DNA of 64,000 nt. Source: Lojkania enalia. Taxonomy: Eukaryota > Ascomycota > Dothideomycetes > Pleosporales. Below the pieces are notes generated by a model that had not been told where the DNA came from, ran no database searches, and saw only the letters and a list, made by a program, of their open reading frames with translations. The stretch spans positions 441,472 to 505,471 of the forward strand of contig ML986585.1 in NCBI GenBank assembly GCA_010094045.1, written 5' to 3'. This document shows, in pieces, positions 23,362 through 34,254 of the stretch. How positions within the stretch are numbered: position 1 is the first letter of the stretch; each line of letters begins with the position of its first letter. The translations under genes were made by a program, and so were the position numbers.

Positions 23362-24448
23362 GGAGATACCACCCCTAGAAATGAAGAAAATTTATTAGCT
23401 GAGGAGCTGTGTACTACTAGCGCACGCCTGATCTAGGTGACTGGGTTTCTTCATTCCCTGAACCAGAACAATTTGCAGACGGGGAATTATACATACATTC
23501 AACTGCCACGAGAGCCACTTGTAGGGCTTAGAGCATCATACTTGATTCCCGCACTTCCGATTCAAAAATCATAATAAAAATTCAATATATCTTCTGTACC
23601 GCACTATGCTTTCACCTTGCGGCCACCTTTTGATTCTATCGACTGCAGCCCCCATCCACACCAGACCTCTCAGTATATCCTTCCATGCCGTCAATCTCTG
23701 GTTTCTCAAAGACCCTATAATACTGTCTCATACAGCATTGTTTTCTATCCAATAATTCGGAGGCTCTCCAGAAACGCAAATTTCTCGAAGTCTCAGTAGC
23801 GCTCTCCAAGCGTCGTTGTAAGCCAGTATATACTCAAAATTCCAATGAAGATAGCGAAGCTCAAATGGCACGATGTTATCTTGGGGCAAGAAGATCGAGA
23901 AGCGTGTGTTTGCGTGATAGAGGCGATATGGGATTTCGTATGGGTTAGAGTGGAGATGATAGCCATATTATTGGGCATGCTCTAGATCTAAAAGCTCTAT
24001 TATTGAGGGGAATGCGCCATTGTTTCGAAGTCTTTATATTGGCGGGTGGTCATATTCAAACAACTAATGAATTTGAATAAAATAACACAGTGGCTGTGAT
24101 GAACCTCTACGTATACTATGTGATGAATTGTCATTCTGTTAGAAAATGCTCAGTCACTTTCTTACAGTAGGGGCACATCAATACCTCACGTTCTCGGAAG
24201 GACAGCAAAATATATCACATTATTAGATGTTGTGTACGTCGACATGTGTTCCTAGTGCTACGCACGATACACAATGTTTTCCAGCTAACCCTCAATATCT
24301 TACGTTATTTAGATCCAACAAAAACGCAAGCATTTGATCAACAACTGTGCAACCCATGATACATTTAGTATATCACACCCATTTCTCTAAGTCCAACTTT
24401 TACTATCAAACCCAAAAAAAATGACATCATGACCCCCAAACCACCAAA
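23362..24448. other. decayed DNA, no intact gene
   Basis: Fragments with coding flavour appear on the plus strand (about 23450-23530 and 23845-23945) but are broken by stops and shifts. The rest is AT-rich with nothing recognised. Confidence 0.35.
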
Positions 24449-25545
24449 ATGCTTTACTTCCTCTGCACGCCCTAAGGCCGCTTTGTCTGCAAAACCTCGG
24501 ACCTGACAATCACTAGCTACCTCCGCGACTTAGCTTAGAAACTAAAACGCATCGAAGCCGACTACAAAATCTCCAACTACATTACCCGATCATCGTATAT
24601 TATTAAGATGCCAGACGGAGCAGTTCGTACTCAATTGAGTACTGTCGAGACTCATGATCTCATCGAGGGCAACGACGTGACTCAGGATATGAGAATGTTG
24701 TTGAGTAGAGATCACGGGATACGTAGTCCAGATTTCTGGTTCTTCGGGGGTTTGACAAGGCCAATGCGACTCGATCACAATGTTGATTATCGGTACATGA
24801 ATAGGCAATGAATCGAAGCATTTGAGTCGATCTCACGTATTCTTTGAACGCAGTTCTAAAACGTGCATTGGCCAAAGAGACATACAAGTGACATACGTAT
24901 CAAATATTGATCTATCAAAAGTGAAAGACAATACTCCTACTCCTACATTTATCCGCAAATCGATCAACTTACCAAGCCTTCAAAACGCTAACAATATAGG
25001 TCTCTAGTAGCATTTTCATACTTCCACCGCACCCCAAAATATCGTAACCCCTACTACACCAGCCATGACATCCTCCTCCCCGAAGATCTATACAATCCAC
25101 CTCCCCACCATCTCCTTCCGTTCTACATTGTAGAAACTGCCGCCCTCTCCGACCCCGACATCCGGCGCATCATCGACGCGCCCTCCGAACTCTCACGACC
25201 TCCTCTAGAACAAATCTAGGAAGAAGGATACGTGCTGGGGAATGGTGCTGCTTGCAGGATACTCATACTCAGCCAACCGAGAATTCCTCGCTGCATCCTC
25301 AAAGCGAACTCAGAATGGGGGGGATATTCCACACACTCTCTCAAACCCCGAGTTAAGTCTTTTGGACGAACAACCGTGGGTCGATGCCGCGTTTGCGAAT
25401 CGGAGGTTGCGGTTGCGAGGAAAGCGGGTAGCGTCATGGGGCTTGTGGGGATCCCCCGGGGGGGTGGGGGTTTGAGGAGACGAGGGATGATTTGCCGAGA
25501 TATGTGGAGGCGCCGCCGTATACAGACAGCTGTAAATAGGGTTTG
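24449..25545 (+). pseudogene. decayed gene fragments, unrecognised family
   Basis: From the ATG at 24449 a frame reads MLYFLCTP, stop (TAA, 24473), GRFVCKTSDLTITSYLRDLA, stop (TAG, 24536), KLKRIEADYKISNY, and continues openly to 24811 (RSPDFWFFGGLTRPMRLD). Both stops are CAA/CAG-to-TAA/TAG type. Further right another frame (about 25015-25215) reads YYTSHDILLPEDLYN and SDPDIRRIIDAPSEL up to a TAG. A third frame (about 25242-25545) gives NPELSLLDEQPWVDAAF and, after a one-base shift, RDDLPRYVEAPPY. Together this looks like one or two genes broken by nonsense mutations and indels. I do not recognise the protein. Confidence 0.5.
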
Positions 25546-26485
25546 ATAGTCACCAGGTCGGCTTCTTGTTCGAAAGCATGTATTCATAATGATAATGGAA
25601 GACTCATGTGCCAGATTTTGGGATAGAACGCATTCATATCGAGCCCCTAGCTGCCACACCCCTAAATGGTGACCGCAGTTTCCTATATACTGCCAATCTT
25701 CCTCCATCTCAAGAAATGCAAGAGAATTTTCGCTCGTCTCTGAATTCCTACTCTTCGTTACAACCTCACCATTAACCCCAAAAAATCGATAGAGGGTATT
25801 GAGTATTGCGATAGGTGACCTGACGGTTTCTTACAAGTTTTAATCGGGCCACTAGAATATTACCATGGACATTGCTCGCCAACCTGCCATTCACGACGTT
25901 CTCCAAGCACACTAGATACGAGATCAACTGCACAAATCCCATCGACAGAAAAAGAAAGAAGTTTAGACTTATCCAAGGATCAACATTTCGTATCGATTCC
26001 ACTCTCTGTAACAACCCCAGGTCAAATATACATAATCCCGCTCCAAGCCACCTACCATCAAAAGTAGAGACGCCAGGAAAAAAATAAAATAAAATAAAAA
26101 AAATAACACAGACAGACAAGACACCAAGCCCCTTGCCCAGCGCCATGCTTACCAAGTACTTTTGCCAGGGAAGCATTTAGAAAAAAAAATAGAAAAAACG
26201 CCCCCCATGCCATCCAATTTCCATATTGGAAGATCCAGTGCCGAGAATCCCATCGTGATGTCGTAGCCAATTTCCTGGTAAAAGATTGATAGATGTAGCC
26301 AAGAAAATATAAGAACGAGTAGAGTGAGCAAAAGAGTAAGACCTTAGTTAAATGGGACGCCAATAGAAACCAGCCATTTTGTAAACGTAAGAAAAAATAA
26401 AAATAAAAATAAATAAATAAATACCATCCATGTCCTCTACCACGCTTAGGCGAACGATACGACAGCCATGCTTTTTAAATTTTTG
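25546..26485. other. intergenic with A-rich simple repeats
   Basis: AAATA-type simple repeats occur at about 26083-26105 and 26394-26424. Hydrophobic minus-strand frames here (25772-26176 and 26058-26363) run through these A/T tracts (Phe-rich translations) and look spurious. The end near 26485 should hold the 3' UTR of sreA. Confidence 0.4.
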
Positions 26486-28226
26486 TCAGTCATCTAACTC
26501 TTTAAGCTCTCTCTCCTTCCGCTCCCACTCTTCCTTCATTGCCTCAGCCTCACGGCGTAGTCTCTCCCGTTTAGCGGCCTTGTCTTCTTGCTGTGTGGTT
26601 GTTGGTTTCGGTCTTGGTGAGGTACCTCTGGTCTGTCGCGACCTCGTCGACAGCGAGGGATCAATGTTAGAGTCTTGTGTTGTTGGAGGATTAAGGATAG
26701 AGGATATGGTACTGCCACGGGTAGGTGCTGACAGCTGAGAAGGTGGGGCCTGTTGTTCTGCATCCTCGCCTTCGAGAGTTGCACTCAGGCTCCGTTTCCG
26801 AGGCGAAGGCGCAGAGGGCTGTAGTGAGGGTGTAGAAGGGGCTTGCACATTTGTTGAAGCATTACGATAGTAGTGCGTAAAGTCTACAGCTGGGGGACCA
26901 CGCGGCTCTACGGATAAGCGCTCGGTCGTTTCGATAGCAGTAGTTGGGTCGGGGGACGCGGAGCTATCGGCCCTGGGAGTCTGAGTTGCGCGCTGCCGAG
27001 GTGAATAATTCGCAATCGATGTGGCACCCTGAGTGCTGCTGTCCGTATTGGCGGGCACGACCCGTTTACGACGTTTAATTTCTTGTTTCTTCATCGCGAC
27101 AGGACGATGAGTGCCGTGGAGCTTGTAGTAGAGACCTATAGCAATACTTAATAAGCGATAGAGGCGATAGAGGCAGCATGGTACGACGTACCACAAGCAT
27201 TGCAGATAGTATGTCCGGCTTCATCTCTCCTCCATAGAGGTGTGATGGTGGTTCCACAGTTCTGGCAAGCTGGAATTACACTTGTCCCAGCTGCAGCCGC
27301 TTGACTAGACCCTTCGCCACCACCAGCAGTCGACTCTGATGGCGCCGACGTAGCATTGGCTTGAGCAAGGGCAAATTGGGCTGTCTTGGAGACGCGATTG
27401 TTATATGCGGGACATCCATTACACCCCTGCTGGCCTCCAGTGCCATTACACCTACCACCACCGGGGCATGTTCCGGCGGCTACCTGGTCAGCACTGACGT
27501 AGACCGCGCCTCTCGGAGATGCGGCGACATTAGCAGGAGAAGCGCTTCTATCATGGCTCTGCCCTGGCGCGGGGCTCTGTTGAACTTGCAAAATGGGTTG
27601 AGGTTGGACGTTGCGCTTGAGATTTGTTGGACGAGACTGATTTCGCGCCTTCAAATATAAGCCGCAAGCGTTGCAAATCGTCTCGCCAGTTGGCGAGCGG
27701 CGCCACAGCGGCGTCCTCGTTGTGCCGCAGTTACTGTGTCTCGTTAGCATCAAGCTTAGATGTATCAAGCTGCTAACAAAGTCGGTATAGCAAATAGCGA
27801 AGAGAAGTAGTAGGGGATTGCGAGAACGTACCTGCAGACTTGTCCCGAAACCGGCGCATTCCCTCCTTCCACACTCATCTGGGGGATAGATCCTACCGCT
27901 GCTGGGCTTTGCGGCTGTTCGGGCTGCTCCCGCCGCTGAAAATGCAGCGTGTCTTCTAATGAATGGTAAATCCCAGAGTTCTCCTGCCGCGGCGACTTTG
28001 AAGGCGGCGGGGGCGGGGGCAGCGGCTGCTGCTGCTGCGGCTGCTGTTGCTGCTGCTCCTGCTCTTGAGCTGTGGCTTGAATCCTGTGGGGATTAGGATC
28101 CTGTGAGCTGCTGTTGAGCAAGCTGAGATTCTCGGCCATTTCGATGTCCTCTTTGCTGGGTTCTTGGGACAACTGGTGCGGATGGGTGGGAGTCGGGGCC
28201 AGAGTGGTGCCTCCAGCGGGGGACAT
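26486..28226 (-). CDS. sreA: SreA/SREP-type GATA transcription factor, siderophore and iron-uptake repressor
   Basis: Three exons on the minus strand (28226-27832, 27733-27192, 27135-26486) encode 528 aa. GATA zinc finger 1 lies at about 131-155 (C-x2-C-x17-C-x2-C), with its first Cys at the end of exon 1. A Cys-rich region at 221-239 has the spacing C-x5-C-x8-C-x2-C. Finger 2 lies at 288-312 ([14 protein letters not shown]...CNAC) and is split from its basic tail ([17 protein letters not shown]) by intron 2. Two GATA fingers flanking this Cys-rich region define the SreA/SRE/Fep1/Urbs1 family. Those proteins bind ATCWGATAA sites and repress siderophore and iron-uptake genes when iron is replete, with the Cys-rich region sensing iron. 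The N-terminus has Gln and Pro runs (residues 55-80); the C-terminus is a charged coiled coil, typical of the family. No siderophore genes lie nearby in this window. Confidence 0.95.
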
Positions 28227-29407
28227 GTTGATGCTCTCCTGCCAACCTTGCTGGCGACGGAGGGGGGCTGACAGGCACAGATTATAGGCAAGTTGTGATG
28301 CGATGCGGCAGTGTCTTGTTAGGTTAAATGTAGCGAAAGGCTGGCCTCAGCTGAGAGATCTGCTGATCAAAGCAGTAACTACGCAGATCTGACGATGGTC
28401 AATCTGAAGACGAAGACGGCGGTACAGGGAACAGGCTCCCGGGGGCGGGCAACGTGATCTGGGGAGTGATGTGGGATGACTTGGGAGCTTGTTTAAAGAT
28501 TCCTAGCTTGCGTGGCCACGCTACCCACACAAGCTTTTTCGAGCAGGGACTCGAGGGGCAGAGGGGGAATGGATGCGGCTCGAGTTGACTGAGCGTCACC
28601 GGGCGGCCTTCAATACGTCCTGGAGTGGGTTCGTTGATGCGACTTCAGCTTATGCACTGGACGTGAAAGGTCGAAGTGGCATGGAGTTTCGGTGAGCTGT
28701 GGCGAATCACAGCCGCGATATTGTCAGCAGCCTAGAGCCTCTACCTAGCCTTCGGCCACTAGCAGCAGTTGCAGCTTCATCCACAGCGACGCGGCCTCTG
28801 GCCATGGCGCTGCTCTTCTCGCGATTCCCTTGCAAGCAGCATCGTTGAAGTCCCTTGGTAGGCATGCGAACCCCTAGCAGCTTTGGAAAGCAAAAGAAGC
28901 AATGCTTCATCCGGGCTGCCTGTTGTGGCAACAAAAGCGGCAAGCAGCAGGCACACCACTGCGCCAAGCCACCATGCTTCCCCGCAAAAAGAAACTGGCA
29001 ATTATAGGCTCTTCAGGGCTCTGGCCCGTTCGGTGAAGTGAAGCAAGCCGATCAACCGCACTGGCGCGCGCTTCTATTATCGCCGGATACAAAGCGTTCC
29101 TACAAGTCTAGAAATGTCTAGCGCATCTTTCGCCACCTCGAACGAACTGCTCTCCACGCTAAACAGTGCCCTAACCGCAAAAATACAATTCTCTGCCCAT
29201 GGTACCTCCAACTAGGGTACAAGCTATGTGCTTGCTCTCGACACCAACCAATCTCCGTCCATCCAGACCAATTCAAGAGGCCTTCCCTATCACACATCCA
29301 TGTGAACAAGAATGAAATACTTTGCCATTGGCTGCCCAAACGAACAGCAACAGACGTCTGCAAGGATTCCTCAATCGCCATCCTCAAAACGTGTTGGGAG
29401 CTGGTAC
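28227..29407. other. upstream region of sreA
   Basis: This 1.2-kb GC-rich stretch lies between the sreA start and the TVP15 stop. No gene is supported; the minus-strand frames within it lack coding motifs. A long upstream region or 5' UTR is common for fungal GATA factor genes. I could not point to a specific regulatory site. Confidence 0.4.
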
Positions 29408-30474
29408 TTAGACCTGCTCGGCGCCCCAGCCAGCATCCGCATCGCTGCGTATAGAGTTAGCAGTACGTTCTCGTTGGCTCGCCCATTTAAACATAGACCT
29501 ACCGCATGTTCGCCGGGGGCTCGATCGATGGGATGTACTCAAGGACAACATATCCAAGACCAATGGCGCCAACAATCGTTCCGCAGGCAATCCTGTACCA
29601 GCCGTTGCCGACTATTACTGAGCCGATGAAGATGTAGACTATGGTGATCAGCCATCGCCCTACAACCATTCAAATTGTTACTCACAGATTCCGCGGCCGA
29701 GGAAGGAGAACATGAAGGAGGCATATCGCGCTACCTGCTGTGGAATCTGGAACTCTGTATCCCATGTCAGCTAGAGCCCTGTTGCACCCTGCCGCTAACA
29801 AACTCGAAGAAAGCAAACTAAAATGATTGTACGGAGAAAGTATTAATCGGGTTGCCGTTAATGCATAGTAGACTGGCCGCCGACCCACGCGATACGGCTG
29901 CTCATCTAAGAGGAGAAAGGTTCAAAAGAGAGCGCCCTGGGGGTTGAAGAACGAGGATACTACGAACCGAGTAATGCAGTGCCTACAGCAACAGTCAGCA
30001 GAATAGCTATCAAATAGTCATTGAATATGCTTACCGAGGCCAAAGACTATGATGTATGCTCCAAGAATGATGTTCGAACTGCCGTGCAATGTCAGCGCCG
30101 CGCGACGTTATGAAGCCTGCCCCCATCGCGCATCGAAAGTATAGCTTCTAACAACCGGAAACAAGTACTCTGCATAGTATGGCGATGCTAGTAACGAGAA
30201 GTAGATGGACAACCGAGGGCTCCCGATGACCGGTTCGATATTGGATTCAAGCGCTGGCCGGTAAGCTGGGTCACTCACAAATGCAAGAGGAGTATCTGTG
30301 CAATACCGCCGAGTACCATGAACACGGCGACTGCAAAATTCACCATACGACTGTTGAATCCAGTTAGTGAGAGCGCCAAATTGTGTTTGACGAGGCGGCT
30401 CGAAGCTGCTAGGCAGTGACAAGTTCGAGCTTCCAGCCGGGGGGAAGAACTTACAAGATGTCTGAGAAGTCCAT
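29408..30474 (-). CDS. TVP15: Golgi membrane protein TVP15
   Basis: This gene has seven small exons on the minus strand: 30474-30455, 30350-30279, 30078-30035, 29982-29968, 29754-29686, 29638-29503 and 29444-29408. They total 393 nt and 130 aa. All junctions have GT...AG and keep frame. The protein reads MDFSDIFRMVNFAVAVFMVL at the start. Further blocks are IILGAYIIVFGLGTALLEFQIP, RYASFMFSFLGRGIFYIFIG and VVLEYIPSIEPPANMR. Four hydrophobic segments and the EFQIP, FSFLGRG and SIEPPANM blocks match TVP15, a tetraspanning late-Golgi vesicle protein (COPI-associated family) linked to Golgi/endosome trafficking. Exon 4 is only 15 nt. Intron 4 (29755-29967, 213 bp) is much longer than most. No single exon encodes more than about 46 residues, so simple open-frame scans miss the gene. 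Confidence 0.93.
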
Positions 30475-31229
30475 GGCGGAGCTTGCAGCGACTGATATTG
30501 CTAAAACGGATGAAAGCTTAGGGGTTGGAAGACGACAATGGTCGCGAGCGCAATGGCAGAAGAGAACACTGTGTTGAGGTCGAGATGGATGGTTGCGACG
30601 GTGACCTAGCGAAAGCTCCGCGAAACGGCCAAGCTTTCGCTTCCACTTGCTGAAACGTCATACCCTCGCCCCCCTTCTGATTGGTTTAGAGAAATCGCGA
30701 CCTGCACGGAGTACAAGTCGGTGCCCCCGCAATATACACGGACCCTATAGCGTAAAGCTTCACTGGCGTTTGAAACCATTCTCAAGCGGCATATTCATAG
30801 TCTAGGAAGTAGGTATTTCGCGATGGAGAAATCTAAGGGTATCAACACTTTTCCAAACCGTTACCAACACTAAAGAGCTAATATCTGCTCCACAACGTCG
30901 CCATTGCAGGATTCATACTCGGGATCAACTATTACAATGGCGACGTATCAACTCCGAACCTAAAGCCGTCAAAGTGCTCTATGACAGCTATGGCATTCCT
31001 TGGGTCTGCCTCCCATCCTCACGAACCGTACTCCAGAATTTCGCCATCCCAGACCCGTCCGACCAGATCTTCTATAGGCTCGTCTCTGAAGCGATGCAGG
31101 CGGCGACTTTCAGGAAGACCTCTGGTAATGGATATAGCACAAATTCAAGTGAGTATATTCTCCGCTAAAGCTCGTGGAGCGGGCAAGGGCTGGCGTGGTC
31201 TAGCAGACGCGCATATGTTCCGGGAATGG
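30475..31229. other. upstream region of TVP15; doubtful plus-strand frames
   Basis: This region lies between the TVP15 start and the GCN3 stop, both on the minus strand. Plus-strand frames are open between about 30905 and 31259 in two registers, and one could be joined to an ATG at 30823 by a GTATCA...GCAG intron. However, the 3' end overlaps the antisense of the GCN3 last exon, and no family is recognised. I leave it as unsupported. Confidence 0.3.
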
Positions 31230-32358
31230 TTAGAACCATATCTTGATCAACTCTTCTGACACTGCAGAAGGTGTCAATACACCTGATTCGGTAATAATGC
31301 CAGAAATGAGGTCGGGCGGCTACATTCAAGCATGATTAGTCGTGCGACGAGGTAAGAGCAAGGTACAAACTGACCGTGAAATCTACGGCATCATCAACAT
31401 TCTTGCCGGAGCATTTGGACCGAGCCTCTTCTGGATTTAGGTCGGCCACGCCCTCATCCTCTGACGTCTTTTGTTCGCCGGACACCTTGTCATCGTCAGA
31501 CACCGTGAAATCCAATATTTTCTGGTCGATGGGTAGATCGAACTGGCTCAACGGATATAATCTGACGAACTTGTGGCTCTCCGCCACAACATAGAACGGT
31601 TTTCCTTTACTCTTCGCTAGCAGGCCCATCTGGTAAGTCCCTAGCCTCGAAATTATTCCGCCGTTTTCCACAACACCTTCAGCGCCAACAATCACCATAT
31701 CTACCTTGCCCAAAGAATACGCTACAGCGGAATCCGGTATCGTAGCCACAGGGACATTGTGCGCCCGAAGATCAGCTACAGTCTGATGCCCTTCGCGAGA
31801 GTCCGAGGAAGTTGATGGTGAAAGTACGTAGATAACCCGAAACCGGATGGTGCTGGACTCTGCCGCCCGTCTCAGGAGAGCGCCCACCACTCTCGATCCA
31901 CCATTTGTAAGAACTGTAGCACCATCGCGAATAAAATGCTTACCAAAGCTTGCAATCTTTTCCCGGCTAGCCTTCGCGCGCTCAACGAATAGCTTGCCAC
32001 TAGACAGTAAGTGGTTCCGTATTGCTCGGAAATCGTCGCTTGGGCCCAAGTGCACGCTCCCTCCCAAGCTCGTCGGTCGATTCAGAGTAGCTATCATATA
32101 TCGTTGGAACAGGTCGGTGCCTGCAGAAAGGGATATCGGGTTAGGCGTAGAAGCCTTCAGGATGTTGGTATGGCGCTCGAGTAATTGAAGGGTTTCGGCG
32201 ATGGTCGACACGCTGCTGTGCGCAAGAGCCTCGACTAAGGCTTCGATTGCGGCTACGGGCATAGTAAGGTCAGGGTCAGAAGCTAGGATACGGCGGTACG
32301 TCGAGACGATATCGAAGCTCGGTAGTGGATTCTCTGCTGTAGGAGTTGCAACGTCCAT
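31230..32358 (-). CDS. GCN3: translation initiation factor eIF2B subunit alpha
   Basis: Two exons (32358-31375 and 31319-31230; intron 31320-31374, GTCAGT...GTAG) encode 357 aa. The N-terminal helical domain (about 1-130) is followed by the IF-2B Rossmann-like domain. Its motifs are FIRDGATVLTNGGSRVV (about 143-159), VDMVIVGAEGVVENGGIISRLGTYQ and KPFYVVAESHKFVRLYPL. The last exon supplies the conserved end VDFTPPDLISGIITESGVLTP, then SAVSEELIKIWF. This is eIF2B-alpha, the regulatory subunit of the guanine nucleotide exchange factor for eIF2. It senses phosphorylated eIF2-alpha in general amino-acid control. An acidic insertion of about 35 residues before the last exon (rich in Glu, Asp and Ser, about 283-320) is probably a flexible loop. 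Without the terminal exon the protein would end wrongly just after the intron donor, so the splice is well supported. Confidence 0.95.
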
Positions 32359-34254
32359 ATTGAGCCGGAAGTCCTCAAAAGTAGCTCGTGGTGGGGTGCG
32401 GAGATCTGTGGTTTGCCTGTCTGCAGTGATAGGGTAGGGGTTTCGATATTAAATAACTCGTACGGTTATGAAGTAGACATGTACGGACTTCGTATGAGCG
32501 ATTGGAAGTAACCGGAGAATGCTAGACCCTACAATTGGATTTGATTAGTATGCAATGCTTGGGTAGATACGTAAATTGTAGAGGGGAGCTTGAGTCATTG
32601 CCAAGAATTATTGTGTTGTTACTTGGTCATAGCGCTAACATCAACCACAGATGCGCTCCAACCTCGGGAAATAGGAACCCAAAGGTAGTGAATAGTCTCT
32701 AAGTTGGCTTTCTTAGCAGCATGCAAATAGATTACAACTATACCATGAAGCTTATTCTTGCGATAGTACACCTAATCTTGCTAAATTTGTGATTTTATTG
32801 CCACATCTAAATGCATTTTAATTTCGGCACCACTAAAAAAGACGCTTTAAATCCCTCTGAACTTCGTCATCACATTTCTAGAAGAAAATCTTAATGAAGC
32901 AGATATATTTACATAAGGAAACTGCAAATTATAAACCTTAGACAAGAACACTAGCACACAAACTTCATTCCAGCTTACCACTCTATCTTCCCCACCTTAA
33001 CATGTAACCACTCAATAATCTAACATAAGGAATTAATCGGAAATAACATTCCTCAATCGCTATACGTATCGTAACTAAATATATCAATAGATTAACCAAT
33101 CTCTTTATTCACCAATAGCCCATATATTGCAGCCCTGCACAACTCCAAAAACATAAACCAATACCTCACGTTTATTAAGCTCCTGCACTACAGCGAAACT
33201 GTTTCTACTTATATTAAAACCGTTGTTTCAATACTATCCAACAATTCCCACCCAAGCTATGAGTCTCCATTCATTTTCTCTGCCCCCTCCCAGTATTTCC
33301 CCCCTTTCATCCCACGCCACCAAAACGCACGCCCTCACAAACCGCCAAGAACACAGAAACACATCACTTATACAGTATAACACTGGCTTCCATCACACCA
33401 CACCCACCGATTGCCCAACACAACACCCTCACGCCAATAACGAAGTAGCAGAACCATCTAGATCGTCAAAGACGAGTATGTATAACTCCAAGTTTCCTTA
33501 TTTACCATCCTTACCACAAAATACCACCTACTAACCGCCAATATGCGAAGCTCACACGAACCACCATGTCCACCCGCCCCGTCTACCCCACTCTCTTAGC
33601 GTCTAAAAACGCTTACATACGTCCCTCCTTCCCCCACATCAAACGTATCCCTCCCAGCGCTCCAGAAGACCCAGAACCCCGCACACCCTCGGTCCTTTAG
33701 CCCTTTCTCACCCGTTAATGACAAAAATAATAGCAACAGCAACAGCAACAGCAACAAAAACAAACTCCAAGCCCATCCTCCCACACCGAAACCTCTACAC
33801 TAAGGCCTCCACACCACATCAATTCGAACGAAGTACCGTTGCCTCGAAGTCCATGAATAGCAAATGGCACAATCCTGATAGCGTGCCCGCAACACCGGCC
33901 GCAACACCGGTAGGTGAGCTAGGCGTGCCAAACCAAGACTACAATCCTGGGGTGGAATCACCCCTACAATCCACAAAATTCTCATAATAACGAGATAGCG
34001 ATGAAACATAAGCCATCACTAGCACATCATCACATAGCAATAAATCCACACCAGATTATAAAATACTCATACCACTCAATGCATCTATATATATACAACG
34101 ACCATTGTCGTGTCGTGCCTCTAGTAGAATGCCAATATCGCGCCGTACCATTCATTAGCCCTTAAAGACCTCCATGCTTTCCATTGAGCCTCACGACACA
34201 TTCCCCAAGTCCTGAGGTCACAAGTTTGCTTTCACAGCCCACTTACCAGACCTT
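32359..34254. other. intergenic region between GCN3 and RPN1
   Basis: This stretch is AT-rich to about 33200 and then C/A-rich. A CAACAG-type simple repeat occurs near 33730-33760. Plus-strand frames at 33223-33534 and 33718-33987 are open but compositionally simple and without motifs. I do not support a gene. Confidence 0.4.

Noticed and set aside
25772..26363. Two overlapping hydrophobic minus-strand frames (134 and 101 codons).
   Set aside because: They run through A/T-rich simple repeats, are Phe-rich for that reason, and show no family motif or splice structure.
30823..31259. A possible plus-strand two-exon gene upstream of TVP15.
   Set aside because: Two registers are equally open, no family is recognised, and the end is antisense to the conserved last exon of GCN3.
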